Shown here one piece after another: positions 36,500-45,151 of a DNA stretch of 64,000 nt. Every line of letters begins with the position of its first letter. Positions within the stretch are counted from its first letter, which is position 1. The notes under the pieces were generated by a model, which was not told where the DNA came from, searched no databases, and saw nothing but the letters and a program-made list of their open reading frames with translations. The stretch is from the NCBI GenBank assembly GCA_017482485.1, contig JAFUMV010000117.1, positions 22,023 through 86,022 of the forward strand, read 5' to 3'. This DNA comes from Lachnospiraceae bacterium. Lineage in GTDB: Bacteria > Bacillota > Clostridia > Lachnospirales > Lachnospiraceae. The position numbers and the translations under genes were made by a program.

Positions 36500-37364
36500 G
36501 AAACAGTTCCTTTCTCTTATTCTTTAAGTTGATCAGCACATCTTCAGGCACAAACAGTTTGCCATAGCCGGTGCCGATTTCCAGATTCGGCTTGTTTTTT
36601 CCGTGAAAATCCGAACCGCCGGAAATGAGTAACTGATATTTTTCGGCAAGCTGGCGCATCTGTCGTTCTTCACCGGCGCTGTAAGTGGAGTAGATGGCTT
36701 CGATTCCGACAAGTCCGGCTTCTTTGAGATTCTGAACCAGAGAATTTAACTGATCTTTTCCTAAATGATACAGGGTAGGATGTGCCAGAATCGGAATCCC
36801 CTTCACATCCAGAATCAGCTGAACGGCCTGAGCCGGTGTGATTTTTTCTCTGGGGACAAAATATTTTGTGTGGTCTCCCAGATAGCGGTCAAAGGCCTCC
36901 GGTTGACTTTTGACGTATCCGTGCTCAAAAAGATAGCGTGCGTAATGTCCACGGGTGATAACGCTTCCGGGAAAAGCCTCCAGCAGCTGCTCGTAGCTGA
37001 TGTCTATGCCGTCCGCACGGAGTCTGTCACACATTTTCTGATTTCGCACAATGCGGGCATCCACAAACTGTTTCAGATGTTTCTGAAAGGCGGGCGCATT
37101 CTCATCGATGAAAAGCCCCACGATATGGATATCCTTTTCAGCGGTGCCGGCGATAGGATAGCCGGTGGAAAATTCAATGCCGCTTATGACCTCAATTCCC
37201 TTTTCTTTACCGGCAGCCTGGGCTTCTTTCAATCCTGCCGTGGTGTCATGATCGGTTAAAGCAAAGGCGCTGAGCCCTTTGGCCAGCGCCAGATCCACCA
37301 CCTGGGAGGGAGTAAAGCTGCCGTCCGATTTATCGGAGTGTACATGCAGATCTACCGTGTTCAA
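36492..37364 (-). CDS. PHP-domain phosphoesterase (nucleoside 3',5'-bisphosphatase-like)
   Basis: This is a 290-residue protein of the PHP superfamily, with metal ligands in the N-terminal D-L-H-V-H-S-D block, the L-T-D-H-D-T block near residue 37 and a late S-G-G-S-D-F-H-G block. The family includes phosphatases that act on 3',5'-nucleoside bisphosphates (RNase AM/YciV type) and trimming nucleases. The start is the TTG at 37364, overlapping the ABC-F stop in the form TTGA. The site AGAGGATG precedes it. It is the middle gene of the operon. Confidence 0.85.
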   Translation of the reverse strand: MNTVDLHVHSDKSDGSFTPSQVVDLALAKGLSAFALTDHDTTAGLKEAQAAGKEKGIEVISGIEFSTGYPIAGTAEKDIHIVGLFIDENAPAFQKHLKQFVDARIVRNQKMCDRLRADGIDISYEQLLEAFPGSVITRGHYARYLFEHGYVKSQPEAFDRYLGDHTKYFVPREKITPAQAVQLILDVKGIPILAHPTLYHLGKDQLNSLVQNLKEAGLVGIEAIYSTYSAGEERQMRQLAEKYQLLISGGSDFHGKNKPNLEIGTGYGKLFVPEDVLINLKNKRKELFHV

Positions 37365-38998
37365 TTGTCATCCTCTTCTCTGTTAGCAGTATAAACAGTA
37401 CGTTTTCTTGCCATTTCATCGCTTGCAAGGTATTCGTCATAGGTTGTGATCTTATCGATCATGGAGCCGTTGGGAAGAATTTCCATGATGCGGTTTGCTG
37501 TGGTCTGTACAAACTGATGGTCGTGGCAGGAGAAAAGTGCAACGCCGGGGAATTTGATCAGACCATTGTTGAGTGCGGTGATGGATTCCATGTCAAGATG
37601 GTTGGTAGGCTCATCCAGAACCAGGCAGTTTGCGCCGGAAATCATCATCTTGGAAAGCAGGCAGCGAACCTTTTCACCACCGGAAAGTACTTTTACCTTC
37701 TTCACGCCGTCCTCACCTGCAAACAGCATACGACCCAAAAAGCCGCGGACATAGGTTGCGTCCTTGACGGGGGAGTAGCCGGTCAGCCAGTCGGCAATCG
37801 TATCTTCACAGTCAAATTCATTGGTGGGATCTTTCGGGAAATATGCCTGTGAAGTGGTTACACCCCATTTAAAATGTCCTTCATCAGGTTCCATTTCGCC
37901 CACCAGAATCTGGAACAGGGCGGTTTTAGCCTGCTCATTGCCGCCAACGAAAGCGATTTTGTCATTGTGTCCTACAATGAATGAAATATTGTCCAGCACC
38001 TTGACGCCGTTGATGGTTTTGCTGATGCCTTCTACCGTGAGCACTTCATTGCCGATCTCGCGGTCAGGACGAAAATCAATATAAGGATATTTTCGGCTGG
38101 AAGGTTTGATTTCGTCCAGCTGAATCTTTTCGAGAGCACGTTTTCTGGAAGTTGCCTGTTTGGATTTGGAAGCGTTTGCGGAGAAACGGGAGATAAACTC
38201 CTGCAGTTCCTTGATCTTTTCTTCCTTCTTGCGGTTGGCTTCTTTCATCTGTTTTACAAGAAGCTGGCTGGATTCATACCAGAAATCGTAGTTGCCTGCA
38301 TATAAAGTGATTTTGCCGTAGTCAATATCTGCGATGTGTGTACAAACCTTATTTAAGAAATAACGGTCATGAGATACCACGATGACGGTATTCTCAAAGT
38401 TAATCAGAAATTCCTCCAGCCATGCGATCGCATCCAGATCCAGATGGTTGGTAGGCTCATCGAGCAGAAGAATGTCAGGGTTGCCGAAAAGCGCTCTTGC
38501 AAGCAGAACTTTCACCTTTTCGTTACCGTTTAATTCACTCATCAATGTGTAATGCAGATCTGTATCGATGCCAAGACCATTAAGCAGAGTAGCAGCATCG
38601 GATTCTGCATTCCAGCCGTCCATTTCCGCAAATTCGCCTTCCAGTTCGGAAGCGCGGATACCATCTTCGTCCGTAAAGTCTTCCTTCATATAAATGGCAT
38701 CTTTTTCCTTCATGATCTGATAAAGGCGGGCATTGCCCATGATGACAACATCCATAACCGGATATTCATCGTATTTGAAATGATCCTGTTCCAGCACGGA
38801 CAGACGCTGGCCCGGGGTGATAACAACATCACCGTTTGTGGTCTCAAGCTGACCGGAAAGAATCTTTAAGAAGGTAGACTTGCCGGCACCGTTTGCACCG
38901 ATGAGGCCGTAGCAGTTGCCTTCTGTAAATTTGATATTCACATCTTCGAACAACGCCTTCTTGCCGAGGCGCAGTGTCACATTGTTAGCACTGATCAT
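37361..38998 (-). CDS. ABC-F family ribosome-associated ATPase
   Basis: This is a 545-residue soluble tandem ABC ATPase without membrane parts, of the ABC-F group that acts on the ribosome (translation factors and antibiotic protection). The first Walker A (G-A-N-G-A-G-K-S-T) is complete. The first signature is L-N-G-N-E and the second L-S-G-G-E. The second Walker A is altered to G-G-N-E-Q-A-K-T-A, as in the YkpA/YbiT subgroup. Each half ends with L-L-D-E-P-T-N-H-L-D or its variant. A short linker rich in Lys and Glu lies between the halves. The start is ATG 38998 (AAAGAAAGGAAA upstream). It is the first gene of the operon. Confidence 0.88.
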   Translation of the reverse strand: MISANNVTLRLGKKALFEDVNIKFTEGNCYGLIGANGAGKSTFLKILSGQLETTNGDVVITPGQRLSVLEQDHFKYDEYPVMDVVIMGNARLYQIMKEKDAIYMKEDFTDEDGIRASELEGEFAEMDGWNAESDAATLLNGLGIDTDLHYTLMSELNGNEKVKVLLARALFGNPDILLLDEPTNHLDLDAIAWLEEFLINFENTVIVVSHDRYFLNKVCTHIADIDYGKITLYAGNYDFWYESSQLLVKQMKEANRKKEEKIKELQEFISRFSANASKSKQATSRKRALEKIQLDEIKPSSRKYPYIDFRPDREIGNEVLTVEGISKTINGVKVLDNISFIVGHNDKIAFVGGNEQAKTALFQILVGEMEPDEGHFKWGVTTSQAYFPKDPTNEFDCEDTIADWLTGYSPVKDATYVRGFLGRMLFAGEDGVKKVKVLSGGEKVRCLLSKMMISGANCLVLDEPTNHLDMESITALNNGLIKFPGVALFSCHDHQFVQTTANRIMEILPNGSMIDKITTYDEYLASDEMARKRTVYTANREEDDN

Positions 38999-39224
38999 GT
39001 TGTGTTTCCTTTCTTTCATAAAAGCGGTTTAACGCTATCCTTTCCTATTGTACAGAAAATCAGGGATTTTTCAAGAGAAAAAGTTTTTCTTTTCTGTTTT
39101 AATATTGATGCTCTTTAAAATTGGTCGACAAAGTCCGTTCAATTGGACTCTTTGAATGAGATAATGATATCAGAGCAGTTGATTGCGGAACAGATTGATT
39201 CATATTTCAAGGAGGAAAACAGGA

Positions 39225-39338
39225 ATGAAGGGCTATTATGTGAGTGATGGTTATATGGGTTATGTGAATGGTAGTTATCGCCTTTTTTCCGATGAAGGAG
39301 ATTATCTCGAAATGATGCGGGAGGACAAAGAAGATTGA
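39225..39338 (+). CDS. Small Tyr/Gly-rich protein, 37 residues
   Basis: ATG 39225 follows an excellent AAGGAGGA site at 39209-39216. The 37-residue peptide begins M-K-G-Y-Y-V, carries G-Y-M-G-Y-V-N-G, and ends in an acidic D-Y-L-E-M-M-R-E-D tail. Similar small Tyr/Gly-rich proteins occur in other Lachnospiraceae, but no function is known to me. The frame, ribosome site and independent position support a real gene. An inverted repeat lies about 85 bases upstream, around 39131-39153. Confidence 0.55.
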   Translation: MKGYYVSDGYMGYVNGSYRLFSDEGDYLEMMREDKED

Positions 39339-39464
39339 TCGTTACCGGTTCACAGGGCCATGAATAAGGTTCCCGATGTTTTCGCTAGACAAAAGATGTC
39401 CCAGAGGATATAATCATACCAAAGCAATAACTTGTGAGAATCGGGGAAAAGAGGTTATCAGAGT

Positions 39465-40382
39465 ATGAAATATGGGGCATTGTCGTTAGAACAGAGGCTG
39501 AAAGAGAATGTGAAGGACTACAGCCTTGAGAATCTTTTTGACTTAGCTAAGGTGGAGGAATATTTAACCAATCTGCACAAAGTTATGGGGGTTGAACTTC
39601 TGCTGACTCAGCGTCATGGGGAGACCGCAGTGGAAGTTGGTGATTTCAGCGGTTTCGTGCCGGATGTGGTAAATGAGCCGGGACGCAAGATCAGAGTCCA
39701 GGGCAGAACTGTAGGCCATTTATATGCGAAGACAGAGGCTGCACCGGACAGAGCGCTGGCAGAGCAGTTATTGGATAATATTGTGGACATTTATGCCAAT
39801 ATGGGCAATAAGCACTACTTATACAGAGAAACCGCGATTTATGCAGATGAGCTGGAAGCTGTCATTGAGAAGGAACGCTATCGTGCAAAGCGTGGAGAAC
39901 ACGAGGATGCACTTACCGGAACGTTAAGCAAGACTTACTTTATCGGCCGGCTCAAGGAGATGGAAGAGGTGGCTCCTGCCGCCGTTATCTGCGCGAATAT
40001 CAATGACTGGAAATTTGTCCATGATCATTTCGGCATTGAAGAAAGCGACCGTCTGATTAAGACGATTGCAGGAATCGTCCGCAGTGAAGCGGGCAGCAAT
40101 TATCTGATTGGCCGTGTGGACGGTGATGTTTTCGGAATTGTGATTCCGATGCCGGAGGATGGTGAGGCAGAAGATTACTGCAGCAGAATTCAGCGGGCCT
40201 GTGTGGAGTTTGATGATCCGGTTCTGGCTCCTTCTCTCGCAGTTGGCATGGTTTATCGAAGTAATGTTGAGGTTTCATTTATGAGTTGCTATTCCGATGC
40301 AGAATATGAGATGTTCAACAATAAATACGATATCAAGAATGCTCCCGGTTATCGGGAGAGACTGGAGCACGGCCTGAGATAA
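39465..40382 (+). CDS. Degenerate GGDEF-domain protein
   Basis: This is a 305-residue soluble protein. Residues 1-125 may be a small sensor part with V-E-V-G-D-F near 55. Residues 145-300 are a GGDEF fold: D-A-L-T-G-T-L-S-K matches the D-x-L-T-G-L-x-N-R start, but the catalytic loop reads V-D-G-D-V-F instead of G-G-D-E-F. Diguanylate cyclase activity is therefore doubtful. A binding or scaffold role is more likely. ATG 39465 follows AAGAGG. No receiver or membrane domain is present. Confidence 0.72.
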   Translation: MKYGALSLEQRLKENVKDYSLENLFDLAKVEEYLTNLHKVMGVELLLTQRHGETAVEVGDFSGFVPDVVNEPGRKIRVQGRTVGHLYAKTEAAPDRALAEQLLDNIVDIYANMGNKHYLYRETAIYADELEAVIEKERYRAKRGEHEDALTGTLSKTYFIGRLKEMEEVAPAAVICANINDWKFVHDHFGIEESDRLIKTIAGIVRSEAGSNYLIGRVDGDVFGIVIPMPEDGEAEDYCSRIQRACVEFDDPVLAPSLAVGMVYRSNVEVSFMSCYSDAEYEMFNNKYDIKNAPGYRERLEHGLR

Positions 40383-40420
40383 GAGGACTGTATGGACTGC
40401 GGTCTTATTTGTGGTGTGAT

Positions 40421-41152
40421 ATGGCAAACAGTTTATATAATAAAGGTTATGAAGAAATCAGGGAAAATCTGATCTGCAGACTGATTTCGGAAAGTGAAAG
40501 AGAATATTTAAGCAGGGTACCGCATAAAAAGGCATTTGGAGATTTGTATCTGGTGCCCTGCCTGTATCAGATGAAGGATGATCAGACTGCCTGCGGATTT
40601 TCAGTGACCCGGGAAATTATGAGTGACTGGAACATTGATACAGAGCAGCTGATTGCGGATGCTTTTGAGAATATGCAGAAGGTGATGCCCTGTAAACTGG
40701 ATCGGATGGGCAGCCTGATGGAAAGTGACAGAGGCGGTTCTGTAAAAGAAACGCTGCGCAAATTGCTCCTGGAAAAGTTTCCCGATAAACAGCCGGATGT
40801 GCTGGACCGGCTTGCGGTGGCGCTGACGAAGCAGTTTGACAGAAAAGTGCAGGATCACAGCTTCTTAAGACCCATGTGGGTATTGGGAAATACCTGCTGG
40901 CTGTTTGGCGCGGTGTCTGTTCTTTATCCAGGGGTGTTGGAACAGTTTGCACAACAGATGGACAGCGGAATTTATATTTTACCATCCAGTATTCATGAAG
41001 TGATTCTTTTGCCGGAAGGCGGCAATGAAAGCAGAGACTTTCTGTATGGAATGGTTGCTTCTGCAAACAGCAGAATGACGGATTGTTCTAAGAAGCTTTC
41101 TGATCGGGTATATTACTACGACAGGCACAAAAAGGAAATTCAAACTTTCTAA
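40421..41152 (+). CDS. DUF5688-family protein
   Basis: This is a 243-residue soluble protein of a family common in Lachnospiraceae, recognisable by D-L-Y-L-V-P-C-L-Y near residue 40, T-R-E-I-M-S-D-W-N near residue 64, and a late I-Y-I-L-P-S-S-I-H-E-V-I-L-L-P block near residue 190. Function is unknown. The start is weak: ATG 40421 has no good site and an in-frame TTG at 40409 is the alternative. It lies 38 bases after the GGDEF-like gene and may be read from the same transcript. Confidence 0.6.
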   Translation: MANSLYNKGYEEIRENLICRLISESEREYLSRVPHKKAFGDLYLVPCLYQMKDDQTACGFSVTREIMSDWNIDTEQLIADAFENMQKVMPCKLDRMGSLMESDRGGSVKETLRKLLLEKFPDKQPDVLDRLAVALTKQFDRKVQDHSFLRPMWVLGNTCWLFGAVSVLYPGVLEQFAQQMDSGIYILPSSIHEVILLPEGGNESRDFLYGMVASANSRMTDCSKKLSDRVYYYDRHKKEIQTF

Positions 41153-41159
41153 AAATTGC

Positions 41160-41189
41160 TGGACAAGATGAAAATCATGTGCTATTATG
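41160..41189 (+). promoter_or_regulatory. Probable promoter for tRNA-Arg
   Basis: TGGACA at 41160-41165 and TATTAT at 41184-41189 are 18 bases apart, 51 bases before the tRNA. Confidence 0.45.
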
Positions 41190-41239
41190 TGACAGAGTGA
41201 TGCGTAATAATTCTGTAATATCTTTTGATGTTACATTAA

Positions 41240-41311
41240 GCAACCGTAGTCTAACGGATAGAACGGAGGCCTCCGACGCCTTTAATGCAGGTTCGATTCC
41301 TGTCGGTTGCA
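41240..41311 (+). tRNA. tRNA-Arg (anticodon CCG)
   Basis: Acceptor GCAACCG pairs with CGGTTGC, followed by discriminator A. The anticodon stem GAGGC/GCCTT encloses loop CTCCGAC, giving anticodon CCG that reads CGG. The T-arm contains TTCGATT. The D-loop carries the usual AACGGAT. The length is 72 bases and CCA is not encoded. Confidence 0.93.
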
Positions 41312-41454
41312 TTTTAAGCATCACTCTGCTTTTTATCTGGGGGAAATGTTACCGTGTCTATTAAGAAATGTTTACAGGACTTTTCATTAAAGGCGTGACA
41401 GTGATTTACAAAGGCGGAGTTTTTTAAACAGGCCGCTTAAGAGGTTGGGATTAT

Positions 41455-42738
41455 ATGGATAAAAGGAGAAAGGAAAAAGGGACAGCCCCTTTTATGGAAT
41501 CTCTGAAAGAGAAAAAGATGAATGTAATTATAATTGCTGCTATTGTGGTAATTGTTATTGCAGTGATTATTGTTGCGGCAGTTTTTCTGGGAAAGGATGC
41601 AAAGGAGACAGCGTCTGACTCAGATACTCAGGTGAGCGAAACTGTATCGGAAACAGAATCTGTTACAGAATCTTATGTGGTGCCGCTGGAGGAAGAAGCC
41701 TATCCGGAGATTCATGCATTAATAGAAGAATATTATCAGGCTCTGACGGATGGAGATACAGAGAAGATTAAACAGTTGTCTGATGAAGTGGACGAAGAGA
41801 CAATTATTTATTTACAGAAGAGAAGCGGTTATATCGAAGCTTATCAGAATCTGGTCTGCTATACCAAAAACGGACTGGAAGAGAATTCATATGTTGTTTA
41901 TGCTTCCTACGAAATCAAATTCAAGGATATGGATACCCCGGTACCTGGTGTAAGCCCTTATCTTGTATATACGAAAGAAGACGGAAGCCTTTATATCCAT
42001 GAGGGTGAAGTCGATGAGAATGTGAATGCATATCTTGAGGAGATTTCTGCGCAGGATGACGTTGTGGATTTGATGAATCGTGTTCAGGTAGAGTTTAATG
42101 AAGCTGTAGTTGCAGATGAGAATCTGAACAACTATCTGGCACAGATGCGTGAAAATCTGAAAGTAGAGGTTGGAGAAGCTCTTGCGGAGGCTGAATCGGC
42201 AGCTGCTGCAGCCCAGGAAGAGGCAGATGCAGCTACTGTTACCAAAGCGGGAGGAGAAGTTCGCGCAACGGATGTCGTTAATGTAAGAGCATCTGACAGT
42301 GAGCAGGCAGAACGAATCGGTAAAGTTCAGACCGGTGAAGTTCTTAAGCTTATAGAAAGCCGTGCAAATGGCTGGTCCAAAGTGGAATACGATGGAAAAG
42401 AGGCATTTATCAAATCCGAGTTTCTTGAGTATTTAGCGGATGATACCGATGAAAAACAGGATGAGGAACAACAGCAGGCAGATGCGCAGAATGAGAATAC
42501 TTCTTCTGCCGGGGAAGCTGCTGCATCCACAGATCTTCCTGCCTCAGGAACGATCAAGGTCGGTGATACTGTTAATGTTCGTGAATCAGCCAGCGAGAAT
42601 GCTGATAAGATCGGCGTATGCTATAATGGTGACAAACTGGAAATCGTGATGCATCAGGCAGATGGCTGGACAAAGGTTAAATTTGACGGCAAAACAGGGT
42701 ATGTGAAGACGGCCGTACTGAAAGTGTGGGAAGATTAA
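41455..42738 (+). CDS. Membrane-anchored protein with two bacterial SH3 domains
   Basis: This is a 427-residue protein. Residues 1-22 are basic, and residues 23-48 form one long Ile/Val-rich membrane segment, giving an outside-facing body. A Thr/Ser/Glu linker follows, then a region around residues 75-200 that resembles a small NTF2-like or unknown fold. SH3b domains lie at about 268-322 (V-V-N-V-R-A-S-D) and 368-425 (T-V-N-V-R-E-S-A), joined by a Gln/Glu/Ala-rich linker. Such proteins bind cell wall peptidoglycan. ATG 41455 with GAGG at 41441 is chosen, and ATG 41494 is a possible alternative. It lies alone after tRNA-Arg. Confidence 0.8.
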   Translation: MDKRRKEKGTAPFMESLKEKKMNVIIIAAIVVIVIAVIIVAAVFLGKDAKETASDSDTQVSETVSETESVTESYVVPLEEEAYPEIHALIEEYYQALTDGDTEKIKQLSDEVDEETIIYLQKRSGYIEAYQNLVCYTKNGLEENSYVVYASYEIKFKDMDTPVPGVSPYLVYTKEDGSLYIHEGEVDENVNAYLEEISAQDDVVDLMNRVQVEFNEAVVADENLNNYLAQMRENLKVEVGEALAEAESAAAAAQEEADAATVTKAGGEVRATDVVNVRASDSEQAERIGKVQTGEVLKLIESRANGWSKVEYDGKEAFIKSEFLEYLADDTDEKQDEEQQQADAQNENTSSAGEAAASTDLPASGTIKVGDTVNVRESASENADKIGVCYNGDKLEIVMHQADGWTKVKFDGKTGYVKTAVLKVWED

Positions 42739-42766
42739 CGGAATATTTTTTATAAAAACTGCTGAT

Positions 42767-42804
42767 AATACCAGAAGTATCTGTAAGATGCTTCTGGTAT
42801 TTTT
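42767..42804 (+). terminator. Terminator after SH3 gene
   Basis: AATACCAGAAG pairs with CTTCTGGTATT with a small internal mismatch near the loop, followed by TTTT at 42801-42804. Confidence 0.75.
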
Positions 42805-42910
42805 GTTGGCGGGAATTTTTCCAAAATTTCTGCCAAGCAAAAATGCGACGCGCGAAGATGCATACTCGGGCACTTTTTTAGGTTAACATTATATTGTAAA
42901 GGAGCAGGGG

Positions 42911-43342
42911 ATGAAAAAAGATGATATTGAACTTTTGAGAGAAATTCAGAAGAGTACGGAAATGGGGATGCATGCGCTGGAGCTGGTGAACAATAAGGTA
43001 TATGACGACCGGTTTTCACTGCAGCTTACAAGAGAGTCCATTAAATACGGAGAACTGCACGACCGGGCAAGAGCGCAGCTTCTTGCAGGAAAACAGAGGC
43101 CTGAGCCGGAAAATAAGGTGAGTAAGATGATGCTCTCCGCCTCTGTAGCAGCAAATACCATGTTGAATTCTACCACAAGTCACCTTGCAGAAATGATGAT
43201 CCGCGGTTCGAATATGGGCATGACGAGCCTCTGGAAGGTGATGAATCATACGCCGGAGGCTGGGGAAAAGACAGTTTCTCTGGCGAAAGAACTGATGGAT
43301 TTTGAGGAAAATAATATAAAAGAGTTAAAAAAGTATCTGTAA
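42911..43342 (+). CDS. Conserved hypothetical helical protein, 143 residues
   Basis: I do not recognise this protein. It is almost entirely helical, with heptad-like patterns, and resembles a four-helix bundle of the ferritin-like or DUF type, but no metal-binding motif is certain. Residues 75-110 are Ser/Ala/Met-rich. ATG 42911 follows AAAGGAG at 42898-42904. It lies between the SH3 gene and the gdhA promoter and has no terminator of its own visible. Confidence 0.55.
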   Translation: MKKDDIELLREIQKSTEMGMHALELVNNKVYDDRFSLQLTRESIKYGELHDRARAQLLAGKQRPEPENKVSKMMLSASVAANTMLNSTTSHLAEMMIRGSNMGMTSLWKVMNHTPEAGEKTVSLAKELMDFEENNIKELKKYL

Positions 43343-43379
43343 AACCTAAAAAATTTTTCGAGTTAATGTAATAAAGTGC

Positions 43380-44781
<1,402 letters not shown>

Positions 44782-44812
44782 TCACGAAATTCTAAGATAA
44801 TAATTGATATTG

Positions 44813-44850
44813 AAAAGTCCTGTAAACTCGGTGTTTATAGGGCTTTTCTT
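44813..44850 (+). terminator. Terminator after gdhA
   Basis: AAAAGTCCTGTAAAC pairs with GTTTATAGGGCTTTT using G-T pairs, followed by CTTTAT. Confidence 0.7.
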
Positions 44851-45151
44851 TATGTATTGAAGTGATAAAAAATTGTCAGAATATTCAAAAATAAGAAAAG
44901 ATGGGATATAATAGAAAGTAATCCGGAATTGGAAATTAATAGCAACCCGCTCAACTTGTATTCACATCCCATGATACAAGGCAGTTATCAAATCAGTTGT
45001 TACGCCGTGACGAAATAAAAGAGAGGGTAAAGAGAAACCATCAGAGATGTGCCCATGTACACCGGTGCATGAACTGGTGGGAGAGGTTAAAGGTAAAATA
45101 CAATAGAAGAGAGAATAATGATGTATAGTATGAGGAAATGGGGCGTTGATA
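44851..45151 (+). other. 300-base structured leader before the STAND gene; possible group II intron remnant
   Basis: A TATAAT at 44907-44912 with TTCAAA 17 bases upstream could start a leader of about 230 bases. It holds a 7-bp stem CTTGTAT/ATACAAG with a 12-base loop (around 44956-44982), then purine-rich segments with CACCGGTG and GGTGGGAGAGG. Base composition is richer in GC than the gene that follows. The order and wording recall domain I of a bacterial group II intron, but no reverse transcriptase or intron 3' end is present, so only a remnant or a structured 5' UTR can be claimed. Confidence 0.35.
44884..44912 (+). promoter_or_regulatory. Candidate promoter for the STAND gene
   Basis: TTCAAA at 44884-44889, 17 bases, then TATAAT at 44907-44912. 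The -35 box is a weak match. Confidence 0.4.

Noticed and set aside
37361-38998. Antibiotic resistance gene (ABC-F)
   Set aside because: The altered second Walker A and housekeeping operon context fit the YkpA/YbiT branch, which is not linked to resistance. I give no resistance call.
45146-45151. TTG start for the STAND gene
   Set aside because: The ATG six bases later has better spacing to the purine-rich block and is the normal start.
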